From the NCBI RefSeq assembly GCF_020880975.1, contig NZ_JAJIWP010000004.1:62001-126000 (forward strand): 64,000 bases of DNA, in the 5' to 3' direction. Source of the DNA: Mucilaginibacter sp. UR6-1 (GTDB lineage: Bacteria > Bacteroidota > Bacteroidia > Sphingobacteriales > Sphingobacteriaceae). The position numbers were made by a program, and so were the translations under genes. The notes beneath the pieces are model-generated. The model had not been told where the DNA came from and searched no databases. It saw only the letters and a program-made list of their open reading frames with translations. Of this stretch, positions 9,685 to 18,583 are shown piece after piece (position 1 is the first letter of the stretch; every line of letters begins with the position of its first letter).

Positions 9685-10689
9685 TTATTTAAGCTTTTGC
9701 ACCATTTCAAAATATTTAACCTGCTTTTTAACAGTCGGGCGCTCGTTATAAGCCAAATAATAAACATAAGCCTTATTTTGGTCAACTCCCGGCATTATGG
9801 CAGGCAGGGCTTTGCGTATGGCCAGGTTCTCGGCCTTTAAAGCGGCGGTATCCTTCAGGTTTATTTTTGATTGATAGCATATCTGCGGAAAGCTGCCTTC
9901 GGGTGTAGTTTTGTTAAACACGCCAAAAATTTGCGGCCTGGTGGTTACGGCTGTAATGGCATACGGAAACGGATAACGCTTATTAGCATCATTACCTACA
10001 GCGGCATATATCTCTGCCATAGGCTGTTCAGACGTGTATTGCCATATTTGGCTTGGGTGCAGGCAACTCATGGTAAGCGCAAGTGTATTAAGCGCCTCTA
10101 CTATCTGCCCTTGGGCATAGCTATCTTTGGCATAGCTGTAAAGCTGCGGCGCGGTTTTATTATTAATAGTATAAGGCCCCACATCAATCTTACACAACTT
10201 CCACCCGTAAACGTAATTAGCATACATAATGGTTACCAGCTCCTTATTAGGGCCTTTGGCGGGCGATAAAAATGCGATATACATCTCTTCGGCAAATGCC
10301 GGATAGTTCAATTCGTAAGCCTCTACACCATTTTTATTAGCGATGATGGTATCACGGTCGTTATACTTATTAACAACATAATACTCGTTCATAATAGCGT
10401 AACTGGTATCTGCCTTTAAACGATTGGCCACCAGCTCTATCTCCCTCTTGGTTGACGGATCATCCAGCAACTCTTTAGACAGCATGTTCTCCAGCGTTTG
10501 CTTATCATCCTTTCGCATGGCTTTGATAAGTTCATCGTTCAGCTCATCAAAACGCTCTTTATCCGAGGCCGGTATCTGTTCGTTTTTCCAATATCCGGGT
10601 TCCTTTTTTTTGCAGCTTTGAGTAAGCATGGCAAGCGCCAGCAGCGCGATGATCAATCGTGATGGTTTAAGCAATAATAGGGGTTTCAT
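9685..10689 (-). CDS. Lipoprotein of unknown function
   Basis: The 334-residue product begins with a lipoprotein signal whose lipobox LTQSC places the acylated Cys at residue 26, followed by KKK. The mature part is mixed alpha/beta with an N-terminal helical, charged stretch (about residues 35-95). I recognise no domain. It is first in a two-gene unit with the DUF1684 gene, so an envelope role is plausible but unproven. Confidence 0.65.
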   Translation of the reverse strand: MKPLLLLKPSRLIIALLALAMLTQSCKKKEPGYWKNEQIPASDKERFDELNDELIKAMRKDDKQTLENMLSKELLDDPSTKREIELVANRLKADTSYAIMNEYYVVNKYNDRDTIIANKNGVEAYELNYPAFAEEMYIAFLSPAKGPNKELVTIMYANYVYGWKLCKIDVGPYTINNKTAPQLYSYAKDSYAQGQIVEALNTLALTMSCLHPSQIWQYTSEQPMAEIYAAVGNDANKRYPFPYAITAVTTRPQIFGVFNKTTPEGSFPQICYQSKINLKDTAALKAENLAIRKALPAIMPGVDQNKAYVYYLAYNERPTVKKQVKYFEMVQKLK

Positions 10690-10812
10690 AACAGGGATAA
10701 ATATACAAAATCAAAACACTGCGCTTATTTGTATTATTAAAAATAACGTATTGATAGCTACCTGAAAAATACGTACATTTAATCTACCGGTTATAAATTC
10801 CAATTTAGGCGA

Positions 10813-10818
10813 AGGAGG
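10813..10818 (+). promoter_or_regulatory. Canonical Shine-Dalgarno site
   Basis: AGGAGG in the context GAAGGAGGTG sits 7 bases before the ATG at 10826. This near-perfect complement to the 16S rRNA tail is uncommon in Bacteroidota and supports the ATG at 10826 over the GTG at 10823. Confidence 0.65.
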
Positions 10819-10825
10819 TGTAGTG

Positions 10826-12028
10826 ATGAGGTCGCTTGTTTTATTTGTTGTTTTATTATTTTCGGTTGCGGTGCATGGGCAAGGCAAACAGGCATCATTT
10901 TGCTTCGATTTTTATGGCAACACCTTTTGTGCCGAGGCTGATACATCACTAAACGGCAACATCCCGCAAGAAATATCAACACAGAACATTAAAGATTTTT
11001 ATACCGGCATTACCGCACTGAATTATAAACCCCTGGTAGCCGCCATGCAGGCCTATCGTAATGAGCATAAGCTAAACGACTGGCTTTACTACCAACTGGT
11101 ACGAAAAACCGCCGAACAGCTTAGCCCTAAAAATACCAACTATGGCAGGTATACCTTATACAAATGGTATTTGCTTACCGCCTCCGGGTTTGATGCAAGG
11201 CTGGCCATTACGCCCGGCAATCGTATTATTTTTTATGTGTACAACAATGAGGATATAGCTGATATTCCATTTTTTATGGTAGATGGCAAAAAATACATGT
11301 GCCTTAATTACCATGATTACGCCCATGCTGATCTGCATCAGGATGCGCCGCTGCCTGTACAGTTAAAAGTACCGGGGGCAACACATGCGTTCTCATACCT
11401 GGTAACCAGGCTGCCCGATTTTAAGCCCGAAAGCTATGTTGCCAAACAAATACAATTTAAATACGGCAAAACCACCTATCACTTTGATGTTAAACTCAAT
11501 AGCGAGGTCAAAAATATTTTCGCCAACTATCCCGGGGTTGATTTCAGCTACTATTTTAACATTCCGCTCAGCAAAGAAACCTATGGCTCGCTGATACCCG
11601 CACTGCGTAAAAATGTAAAAGGCATGTCGCAAAAAAAGGGGATCGATTACCTGATGCGCTTTACCCGTTACGCGTTTTTGTATGAAGATGACGAGCAGAA
11701 TTTTGGTAAGGAAAAACGCATGTCGCCCGAGGAAACCCTTTTTTCAGAATATAGTGATTGCGACGACCGCGCCGCCCTGTTTTTTTACCTCGTGAAGGAG
11801 ATCTATGATCTGCCGATGATCGCCATGCTGTACCCAACCCACATCACCATAGCCGTACAGTTTGATAAGCCGGTGGGCAAACCCATAGTTTACGAAGGCC
11901 GCTCGTATTCGGTATGCGAGCCTACCCTGCAACCCGAGGATCTGAAGATAGGGCAGCTATCATCAAAGCTTAAAAAACAGGCCTACCAGGTGGTGTACAG
12001 CTACACACCATCAAATTCTATCCGCTAA
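10826..12028 (+). CDS. Exported protein with a transglutaminase-like Cys/His motif
   Basis: Starting at ATG 10826 gives 400 residues with a signal peptide ending in VHGQ. I do not recognise the N-terminal 270 residues. The C-terminal part holds EYSDCDDRAALFFYL, then THITIAV and YSVCEPT, which together resemble the Cys-His-Asp/Glu arrangement of bacterial transglutaminase-like folds. The Cys in SDCDDR would be the nucleophile. That assignment is inference from motif spacing. The gene has an unusually strong ribosome binding site. A pseudouridine synthase gene follows after 30 bases. Confidence 0.6.
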   Translation: MRSLVLFVVLLFSVAVHGQGKQASFCFDFYGNTFCAEADTSLNGNIPQEISTQNIKDFYTGITALNYKPLVAAMQAYRNEHKLNDWLYYQLVRKTAEQLSPKNTNYGRYTLYKWYLLTASGFDARLAITPGNRIIFYVYNNEDIADIPFFMVDGKKYMCLNYHDYAHADLHQDAPLPVQLKVPGATHAFSYLVTRLPDFKPESYVAKQIQFKYGKTTYHFDVKLNSEVKNIFANYPGVDFSYYFNIPLSKETYGSLIPALRKNVKGMSQKKGIDYLMRFTRYAFLYEDDEQNFGKEKRMSPEETLFSEYSDCDDRAALFFYLVKEIYDLPMIAMLYPTHITIAVQFDKPVGKPIVYEGRSYSVCEPTLQPEDLKIGQLSSKLKKQAYQVVYSYTPSNSIR

Positions 12029-12058
12029 GTGTTATAATGATGCTTACCTTTACCCCCG

Positions 12059-12748
12059 ATGCTCGAAATACTTTATCAGGACGAATACCTGGTGGCTATA
12101 AACAAACCGCACGGTTTGCTGGTACACCGCTCATCCATCGCTAATGATGCCAGCGAGTTTGCCCTGCAAATACTGCGCGATCAATTAGGCCAAAAGGTAT
12201 ACCCCGCCCACCGCATTGACCGCAAAACGGGTGGCCTGCTCCTCTTCGCGCTTGATAAGGATACTGAGATAGCCATGCAAAAGCAGTTTGCCAATAACCA
12301 GGTAAGCAAAACCTACCTTGCGCTGGTACGTGGCTACGCACCTGATGCGGGTGAGATAGACTATGCGCTGCGCAAGGAGAACGGCACACTGCAGGATGCT
12401 TTTACCGCCTACACCACCCTGCAACGTGCAGAGTTGGATATACCTTTGGGCAAACACCAAACATCGCGGTATTCGCTGCTTGAAGTAAAGCCACGCACCG
12501 GCCGTATGCACCAGATACGCAAACACCTGGCGCATATATTTTACCCTATTATTGGCGACCGCACCCATGGCTGCAACAAGCAAAATAAATTGTTTAAAGA
12601 GCGCTGGGCTATTGAAACCATGTTTTTGCATGCGGCAAATGTATCATTTACGCATCCTGTTACTAATAAGGCTATTAGCATTAATGCCGGTTTACAACCC
12701 GAGTTTAAAGAGGTATTAAAACTAATGGCAATGGATTTTAATTTTTAG
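12059..12748 (+). CDS. RluA-family pseudouridine synthase, TruC-like
   Basis: The 229-residue protein has no S4 domain, unlike RluC/RluD. It contains the RluA-family catalytic motif HRIDRKTGGLLLFA (residues about 45-58), whose Asp attacks the uracil, and the later GRMHQIRKHLA motif. Size and lack of an S4 domain fit TruC, which modifies U65 of tRNA, but RNA target assignment from sequence alone is uncertain. It may be translated from the same message as the upstream exported protein. Confidence 0.83.
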   Translation: MLEILYQDEYLVAINKPHGLLVHRSSIANDASEFALQILRDQLGQKVYPAHRIDRKTGGLLLFALDKDTEIAMQKQFANNQVSKTYLALVRGYAPDAGEIDYALRKENGTLQDAFTAYTTLQRAELDIPLGKHQTSRYSLLEVKPRTGRMHQIRKHLAHIFYPIIGDRTHGCNKQNKLFKERWAIETMFLHAANVSFTHPVTNKAISINAGLQPEFKEVLKLMAMDFNF

Positions 12749-12834
12749 TTAAGCTATTTTGCCATACGGCAAACAGTAAGTGCTTCTGGTGGTTATAAAT
12801 ACTCTGTATAAAGTTTTAGCAAATACAACACCAA

Positions 12835-13530
12835 ATGAAAGTAGCACTCACCCCACAATTGCTTGGCGATCTGATAGAAAAAGGGTTTACCTATATGCTG
12901 GCAAGCGAGGTTTATGAACCCGATGCCGACCGTAACGCCCCAATTGTATTAAAGCCAATTAAAACCACTCCCATTTTACAGCAATTGCCCGATGGCTACC
13001 AAACCTATTACCGCATAACCCGCGAGCCTATGCAGATGTGCTGCGGCATTAGCGGAACACAAATATTGGTGGATTACGAGGTAGGGATATACGATGAACC
13101 ATCCGATACTGAAGATGTGTATAACGACAGTTATTTTAGGATGAGTGAGGGTTTTTTTAGACAGGTGCTTGACAGCCTGGAGGATTATGCCGTGTTTACA
13201 ACAGATAATTTGGGTAATGTTAACAGTTGGAACACAGGCGCGCAAAAAGTTTTAGGCTATACCGAGAATGAGGTATTGGGTTACAGCGCGTCAATATTTT
13301 TTACTACTGAGGATGTTGCCCGTAGTATGCCCGCAGTGGAACTGGGTACGGCATTAAGAGAGGGCCGGGCCATTGACGAGCGCAACCATGTACGCAAGGA
13401 TGGCTCAAAGTTTTGGGGCACCGGCCTGGTGTTCCCTTTATATGATGAAGCACACAAGCATCGTGGCTTCACAAAGATCATGCGAAATTTACGCGAAGAA
13501 AAGGAATCACGCGAAAGCGGAGAGATTTAA
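12835..13530 (+). CDS. PAS domain protein without an output domain
   Basis: The 231-residue protein has an unassigned N-terminal region (about residues 1-95) followed by one PAS domain with its PAC motif (about residues 105-220: AVFTTDNLGNVNSWN, GYTENEVLGY, RKDGSKFWGTG). Nothing follows: there is no histidine kinase, GGDEF or DNA-binding part. It could be a sensor that passes its signal by protein contact. It lacks a signal peptide or membrane helix, so it is cytoplasmic. The gene stands alone. Confidence 0.75.
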   Translation: MKVALTPQLLGDLIEKGFTYMLASEVYEPDADRNAPIVLKPIKTTPILQQLPDGYQTYYRITREPMQMCCGISGTQILVDYEVGIYDEPSDTEDVYNDSYFRMSEGFFRQVLDSLEDYAVFTTDNLGNVNSWNTGAQKVLGYTENEVLGYSASIFFTTEDVARSMPAVELGTALREGRAIDERNHVRKDGSKFWGTGLVFPLYDEAHKHRGFTKIMRNLREEKESRESGEI

Positions 13531-13713
13531 ATAAGTTAACTGATTTGAAATTATTTTTCAGCAGGTGAAACTTCACCATATCTTGCTACGTATAAGTTTC
13601 AAAATTCTGTTTACTAAGCATATACAGGTATTCAAACTATTGTTACTATCTACACTTTTTTGTGTTAAAGTTGCCCCGGGCGTTCAACTTTTTACAAAAA
13701 AATGTATCATTTA

Positions 13714-13744
13714 TTTGCAATTTTAAAATGAATGGATAGATTTG
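13714..13744 (+). promoter_or_regulatory. Consensus Bacteroidota promoter of the NlpC/P60 gene
   Basis: TTTG at 13714-13717, a 19-base spacer and TAGATTTG at 13737-13744 match the -33/-7 consensus exactly. Transcription should start near 13750, leaving a leader of about 70 bases before the ATG at 13820. The remaining 13531-13713 spacer holds a short palindrome GGTGAA/TTCACC near 13565 and a weak hairpin (AAAGTTG/CAACTTT) near 13668-13690, and no gene. Confidence 0.65.
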
Positions 13745-13819
13745 TAGTTAACAATAGACATATTGTATAATTTAATAAACAGTTTGTTGTACCCCTATTC
13801 AACAAGATAAAAGGATTAA

Positions 13820-14395
13820 ATGAAGAAATTTACTATTGCTATCGCATTGTTCATCAGTGTACTAAGTGTTCAGGCTCAAACAAAAACCGCTACCGCTAAC
13901 ACTGCTGAAAATGCAGGTGATGAACAGGAAAGCTTAGCTAAAACATACCTTTCGCAAATTATGGGTGTTGCATTATCAGCAACCTCAAACCTTAAACTTT
14001 TTGAAGTAGTACATGATTGGATAGGCACTCCGTACCGTTTTGGCGGCAGCAGCCGCAAAGGCATTGATTGCTCAGGCTTTACCAAAGAGGTGTACAGCAA
14101 GGTGTTTAACCTTACCATCAAACGTAACTCACGCGATATATTCAGCATGGTGAGCCCTGTTCGCCGTAATGAGTTAAAAGAAGGCGATCTGGTTTTCTTT
14201 AAAATTCGCAGCCGCCGTATATCACACGTTGGTGTTTATTTAGGCGGAGGCCGCTTTGCCCACGCTTCATCAAAAGGTGTTGCCATTTCAAACCTTGAAG
14301 ATCGTTACTACAGCCGTTATTTTTACAAAGGCGGCCGTTTAACAGCCGAGTATCAGGATGAGCTTGAAATTCCGTTAGAAGAAGAAACTAATTAA
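13820..14395 (+). CDS. Exported NlpC/P60 (C40) cell-wall hydrolase
   Basis: The 191-residue product has a signal peptide (ending SVQAQ) and one NlpC/P60 domain. The nucleophile Cys84 lies in GIDCSGFTKEVY and the catalytic His136 in ISHVGVYLG; FAHASS marks the third conserved strand. Such enzymes cut the D-Glu to diamino-acid bond of murein stem peptides in the periplasm. No SH3 or LysM targeting domain is present. It is transcribed from its own consensus promoter and stops at a hairpin terminator. Confidence 0.9.
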   Translation: MKKFTIAIALFISVLSVQAQTKTATANTAENAGDEQESLAKTYLSQIMGVALSATSNLKLFEVVHDWIGTPYRFGGSSRKGIDCSGFTKEVYSKVFNLTIKRNSRDIFSMVSPVRRNELKEGDLVFFKIRSRRISHVGVYLGGGRFAHASSKGVAISNLEDRYYSRYFYKGGRLTAEYQDELEIPLEEETN

Positions 14396-14419
14396 AAACT
14401 TATTTATACTAAATGCCAG

Positions 14420-14451
14420 ATCCTTTCGTAACTACGGAAGGATTTTTTTTT
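14420..14451 (+). terminator. Rho-independent terminator of the NlpC/P60 gene
   Basis: A 10-bp stem (14420-14429 with 14434-14443, one G-T pair) around a 4-base loop is followed by a run of T to 14451. It lies immediately before the CapA-like start at 14455. Confidence 0.8.
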
Positions 14452-14454
14452 GCC

Positions 14455-15570
14455 ATGTACCGTAACCTTCTCCTTTACTTATTTATATTGCTGATTATTG
14501 CAGGGTGTATGCCTGCGGATAACCGTTCGGCTAACCACCAGAGCACCTTGCCTGAACAAGATACCTCAGAACAAGTGGTAATACCCCCCGGTGATACCAT
14601 CAGCATTGCCGCGGTTGGCGATATTATGCTGGGCACTTCATATCCTGACAGATCAACCCTGCCCCGCGACAGCGGAAAAAATAGCTTTAAACCTGTATTG
14701 GCACACTTGCAGGATGCTGATATAACATTTGGCAACCTTGAAGGGGTATTGTTAGATACCGGTGCCGCAGCCGATTTTAAATTACACCAGCGCAGCAAAG
14801 CCTACCTTTTCAGGATGCCGGAGAGCTATGGCGGCTTACTTAAAGAAGCGGGTTTTGACCTGATCAGCCTGGGTAACAATCACTCTAATGATTTTGGGCC
14901 GGCCGGGCGTAAAAGCACCATGCGGATACTGGATTCATTGCAGATAGCAAACGCGGGCCTGCGCAGCAAACCAACCGCCATATTAAAAGTAAAGGATATA
15001 ACTGTAGGTTTTTGCGCTTTCTCCCCTAACAGCCAAACCTTATCGCTGCTTGACCTGCCCAATGCGGCAAAGATCATCAGCGAGTTAAAGCAGCAAACAG
15101 ATATTGTGATCGTATCCTTTCACGGCGGCGGCGAGGGTACCGAATTTGAACATGTAACCCGTAAAAACGAAAGCTATAAGGGCGAGAACCGAGGCGATGT
15201 TTACGCTTTTGCCCATAACGCCATTGATGCCGGTGCCGATGTGGTTTTAGGCCATGGTCCGCATCTTACCCGCGCAGTGGAGTTGTATAATAAACGCTTT
15301 ATTGCCTACAGCATGGGCAACTTTTGCACCTATCGCGGTGTAAATACCACCGGTTTGTGCGGGCTTGCACCGCTCCTCAAATTAAAAATAAATAAAAAGG
15401 GCGAGTTTGCCTGCGCGCAAATTATCGCTACCAGGCAAATCTATCCCAAAGGTATTCATATTGATACCGCAAACCGGGTTATTAAACGCATTAAAGCATT
15501 ATCAGCATCTGATTTTCCGGAATCTAACCTGAACATAAGTAATAACGGGGCAATAACCCTGTCGCGTTAA
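14455..15570 (+). CDS. CapA family lipoprotein (PGA_cap, metallophosphoesterase fold)
   Basis: I start at ATG 14455 because an upstream in-frame ATG at 14413 lies before and reads through the preceding terminator, and because 14455 gives a clean lipoprotein signal with lipobox IIAGC (Cys17). The 371-residue product carries the PGA_cap motifs VGDIMLG, GNLEG, GNNHSNDFG, SFHGGGEG, LGHGPH and YSMGNF, which outline a calcineurin-like metal site. Family members take part in poly-gamma-glutamate capsule work, but many Bacteroidota homologs lack capB/capC; none is seen here, so the substrate is unknown. Confidence 0.83.
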   Translation: MYRNLLLYLFILLIIAGCMPADNRSANHQSTLPEQDTSEQVVIPPGDTISIAAVGDIMLGTSYPDRSTLPRDSGKNSFKPVLAHLQDADITFGNLEGVLLDTGAAADFKLHQRSKAYLFRMPESYGGLLKEAGFDLISLGNNHSNDFGPAGRKSTMRILDSLQIANAGLRSKPTAILKVKDITVGFCAFSPNSQTLSLLDLPNAAKIISELKQQTDIVIVSFHGGGEGTEFEHVTRKNESYKGENRGDVYAFAHNAIDAGADVVLGHGPHLTRAVELYNKRFIAYSMGNFCTYRGVNTTGLCGLAPLLKLKINKKGEFACAQIIATRQIYPKGIHIDTANRVIKRIKALSASDFPESNLNISNNGAITLSR

Positions 15571-15755
15571 ACTGCCTTATCAGCCGTATTGCGTACCAGG
15601 CCAACTCCTGTAAAAAAGAAAATGATACCAATAACGCCAACTACTACAAGGGTGGTCATTTCGGCGCTTTTTTGTATAATACCAACACCGGTATAAATTA
15701 AACCAACAATACCTAATACGGTAAGTATGGTTCCAAATGTGCGTTTTAAGTTCAT
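15567..15755 (-). CDS. Small two-helix membrane protein
   Basis: The 62-residue protein consists almost wholly of two membrane helices (about residues 8-26 and 35-53) separated by a short polar turn. It resembles the small DUF3185-type membrane proteins, though I hold that only as a possibility. Its stop overlaps the CapA-like stop by 4 bases, convergently. Confidence 0.6.
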   Translation of the reverse strand: MNLKRTFGTILTVLGIVGLIYTGVGIIQKSAEMTTLVVVGVIGIIFFFTGVGLVRNTADKAV

Positions 15756-15789
15756 GGTTGTTTTTAGTGTTTTGCTTTAATAAAACAAA

Positions 15790-15818
15790 TTGCACACCAA
15801 TATTTAATTCTATCTTTA
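15790..15818 (+). promoter_or_regulatory. Possible promoter of the SPFH gene
   Basis: TTG at 15790-15792, 18 bases, then TATCTTTA at 15811-15818 approximate the -33/-7 consensus, with the last base of the -7 box deviating. The ATG follows at 15841. Confidence 0.4.
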
Positions 15819-15840
15819 TTTAAACCTTTAATCTTCAATT

Positions 15841-16779
15841 ATGGATGTTTCTATATCATTAGCCGTTGTTTTTATATTGTTGCTTATTGTATTGTTCAGT
15901 TCATTTGTGACCGTAAAACAGGGCACTATAGCTGTAGTTACCATATTTGGCAAATACCGCCGTATACTTACGCCGGGCCTTAATTTTAAGATACCGCTTA
16001 TTGAGCTGATACAATCGCGCATCTCGATACAAAACCGCTCGGTTGAGCTGGAGTTTCAGGCCGTAACTTACGATCAGGCTAATGTATATTTTAAGGCAAT
16101 GCTGCTATACTCCGTATTAGATCAGCAGGAAGAAACCATCAAAAACGTGGCCTTTAAGTTTGTTGACGAGCGTAACCTGATGCAGGCGTTGGTGCGCACC
16201 GTTGAAGGCTCTATACGCGCCTTTGTAGCCACCAAACGCCAGGCAGATGTACTGATACTGCGCCGCGACATTGTAGAGCACGTAAAAGAGCAACTGGATA
16301 ACATTCTTGAAGGCTGGGGCTATCACCTGCAGGACCTGCAATTAAACGATATTACCTTTGATGACATCATCATGAAATCAATGAGCCAGGTAGTGGCATC
16401 AAACAACCTGAAAGCCGCTGCCGAGAATGAAGGCCAGGCACTGCTGATCACCAAAACCAAGGCTGCCGAAGCTGAGGGTAATGCCATCAAGATCTCCGCC
16501 GAGGCCGAGCGCCAGGCGGCGCAGCTACGCGGACAGGGTATAGCCCTCTTTCGCGAAGAGGTAGCTAAGGGTATGACGGTGGCCGCCAAAGAAATGCAGG
16601 AAGCCAATATGGATACCTCGGTGATATTGTTTACTATGTGGACAGAATCCATCAAACACTTTGGCGAGAACTCAAAGGGCAACGTTATCTTTCTTGATGG
16701 ATCGGTAGATGGTATGCAGCGTACCATGAAAGAAACAATGGGGTTAAACCTTTTAAAGAGCGATCAGGTCAAAAAGTAA
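15841..16779 (+). CDS. SPFH (prohibitin/slipin) domain membrane protein
   Basis: The 312-residue protein has one N-terminal membrane anchor (residues 3-22), a band-7/SPFH domain (about 25-190; GTIAVVTIFGKYRRILTPGL marks its start) and an Ala/Glu-rich coiled-coil stretch (about 190-255; KAAEAEGNAIKISAEAERQA) used for oligomer assembly. Such proteins form membrane microdomain scaffolds. No NfeD-like partner lies next to it. A DUF922 gene follows after 16 bases on the same strand and may be cotranscribed. Confidence 0.87.
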   Translation: MDVSISLAVVFILLLIVLFSSFVTVKQGTIAVVTIFGKYRRILTPGLNFKIPLIELIQSRISIQNRSVELEFQAVTYDQANVYFKAMLLYSVLDQQEETIKNVAFKFVDERNLMQALVRTVEGSIRAFVATKRQADVLILRRDIVEHVKEQLDNILEGWGYHLQDLQLNDITFDDIIMKSMSQVVASNNLKAAAENEGQALLITKTKAAEAEGNAIKISAEAERQAAQLRGQGIALFREEVAKGMTVAAKEMQEANMDTSVILFTMWTESIKHFGENSKGNVIFLDGSVDGMQRTMKETMGLNLLKSDQVKK

Positions 16780-16795
16780 AAAACTTTTTGACTGT

Positions 16796-17350
16796 ATGGT
16801 ATCAATATTTTTGAGATTGACATTGGTGGCTGTGCTTTGTACCATCACTAACAGCTTTGCACAACAAGGCTACAAAACACTTACCGTTAATGATTTTCAG
16901 GGCACGCCGCGCCGCAGCAACTTTGCCGCGGTAGCTTATACTAATTGCAGTATAAGCTATAATTACAGTGTAAAACGCATAAAAGGTGTATTCAGGATTG
17001 ATTTTGAGGTGGGTATGGTTATGAACCGGGACAGATCATGGCTTGACCGCACCCGCGTTAAAACACCCGAAATGCTGGCCGAGGTATTACGGCATGAACA
17101 GGGCCATTACGATATTGCCTACCTGCAGCAGCAGGAAGTTTTGCGAACCTTTAACCGCACACAGTTCGGGCGCGATTACAGTATGGTGATAGCCGATATT
17201 TTTAACCGCATTGATGCCAAATACCAGCAGATGAACAAGGATTATGAGGATGATACCAACCATATGCAAAACCGCGCCCAACAAGCCGTTTGGGACAGGT
17301 ACCTGCAAAAAAAGGTAAGTAATATGCCGCCGCTTACGGCAGCGATGTAA
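16796..17350 (+). CDS. Exported DUF922 family putative zinc protease
   Basis: The 184-residue product has a signal peptide ending near SFAQQG. The motif RHEQGHYDIA (about residues 98-107) contains an H-E-x-x-H zinc site, characteristic of DUF922. The C-terminus is helical, with a second acidic and Gln-rich helix. Protease activity is a family prediction. It ends just before a strong terminator shared with hflX. Confidence 0.77.
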   Translation: MVSIFLRLTLVAVLCTITNSFAQQGYKTLTVNDFQGTPRRSNFAAVAYTNCSISYNYSVKRIKGVFRIDFEVGMVMNRDRSWLDRTRVKTPEMLAEVLRHEQGHYDIAYLQQQEVLRTFNRTQFGRDYSMVIADIFNRIDAKYQQMNKDYEDDTNHMQNRAQQAVWDRYLQKKVSNMPPLTAAM

Positions 17351-17352
17351 AT

Positions 17353-17385
17353 AAAAAGCGCTGCCATTAATGGCAGCGCTTTTTT
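17353..17385. terminator. Bidirectional terminator between DUF922 gene and hflX
   Basis: A near-continuous palindrome with arms AGCGCTGCCAT/ATGGCAGCGCT flanked by A and T runs lies between two convergent stops. It can terminate both transcripts. Confidence 0.85.
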
Positions 17386-17398
17386 GGGGTAATGATTT

Positions 17399-18583
17399 TT
17401 AATACAACAAATGATCGTACGGATACCTGGCTGTATGTATAGCCTTTACCTTATCGTACAATAACTGGCGGAACTCGTCGATATTTTCACGCTTGGCGGC
17501 GGATATAAATATGGCCGGGCTGTTGTGACGGGCCATCCAGCTTTGCTTAAAATCTTCAAGCGTTAGCGGTTTCAGTTCCTCGCCTTCAAAGGTTTCCGCA
17601 GGCTGGTAAGCGTCAATTTTATTGAATACGGTGATGTTATCCTTATCCACCGCGCCCAGATCCTTCAGCGTTTCATTAACCGTACGTATCTGGTCCTCAA
17701 AGTTAGGGTGCGATATATCAACCACATGGATCAGTATATCGGCCTCGCGTACTTCGTCCAGGGTTGATTTAAAGCACTCTACCAAATGGTGAGGCAGCTT
17801 GCGGATAAACCCAACCGTGTCTGACAGCAGAAACGGCGCATTCTCTATCACTACTTTGCGCACCGTTGTATCCAGTGTGGCAAACAGCTTATTCTCAGCA
17901 AAAACATCCGATTTTGAAAGCATGTTCATAATGGTTGATTTACCTACGTTGGTATAACCCACCAATGCCGCGCGCACCAGTTGGTGGCGGTTTTTGCGCT
18001 GCGTTTCGTTTTGGCGATCAATATCCTTCAGCTTTTCCTTTAACAGCGATATTTTGTTCAGGATCAGCCTGCGGTCGGTTTCTATCTGCGACTCGCCCGG
18101 GCCGCGCATACCAATACCACCCTTTTGGCGCTCAAGGTGAGTCCATAAACGGGTAAGGCGGGGCAGCATGTATTGCAACTGTGCCAGCTCAACCTGGGTT
18201 TTTGCCTGCGCGGTTTGGGCACGGCCTGCAAAAATATCGAGGATAAGGTTGTTACGGTCAAGTATCTTCACCTTCAGCTCGTTCTCAATATTACGCAATT
18301 GCGATGGCGACAGCTCATCATCAAATACAACAATATCAATTTCTTCGGCTATTACATATTCCTTTATTTCTTCGAGCTTACCGGTACCTACATAGGTAGC
18401 ACGCTCAGGGCGCGAGAGTTTTTGGGTGAAATGCTTAACGGTTTTTCCGCCTGCGGTTTCCACTAAAAACTCCAGCTCTTCCAAATATTCTTTTTCCAGT
18501 TCTTCGGTTTCGTCGGCAGTAATTACGCCAACCAAAATCGCTTTTTCCTGCTTCACAGCAGTATCATAATACTTTTGTTTCAT
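17399..18583 (-). CDS. hflX: GTPase HflX
   Basis: The 394-residue protein has the HflX N-terminal domain (RATYVGTGKLEEI, residues about 64-76), a helical linker, and the GTPase domain with G1 GYTNVGKST, G3 DTVGFI and G4 NKID. HflX binds the ribosome and splits stalled or 100S-type particles under stress. Its usual neighbour hfq is absent here, as expected for this phylum. Length and motif order are normal. A TAACTTGG element at 18611-18618 (minus strand) may be part of its promoter. Confidence 0.93.
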   Translation of the reverse strand: MKQKYYDTAVKQEKAILVGVITADETEELEKEYLEELEFLVETAGGKTVKHFTQKLSRPERATYVGTGKLEEIKEYVIAEEIDIVVFDDELSPSQLRNIENELKVKILDRNNLILDIFAGRAQTAQAKTQVELAQLQYMLPRLTRLWTHLERQKGGIGMRGPGESQIETDRRLILNKISLLKEKLKDIDRQNETQRKNRHQLVRAALVGYTNVGKSTIMNMLSKSDVFAENKLFATLDTTVRKVVIENAPFLLSDTVGFIRKLPHHLVECFKSTLDEVREADILIHVVDISHPNFEDQIRTVNETLKDLGAVDKDNITVFNKIDAYQPAETFEGEELKPLTLEDFKQSWMARHNSPAIFISAAKRENIDEFRQLLYDKVKAIHTARYPYDHLLY

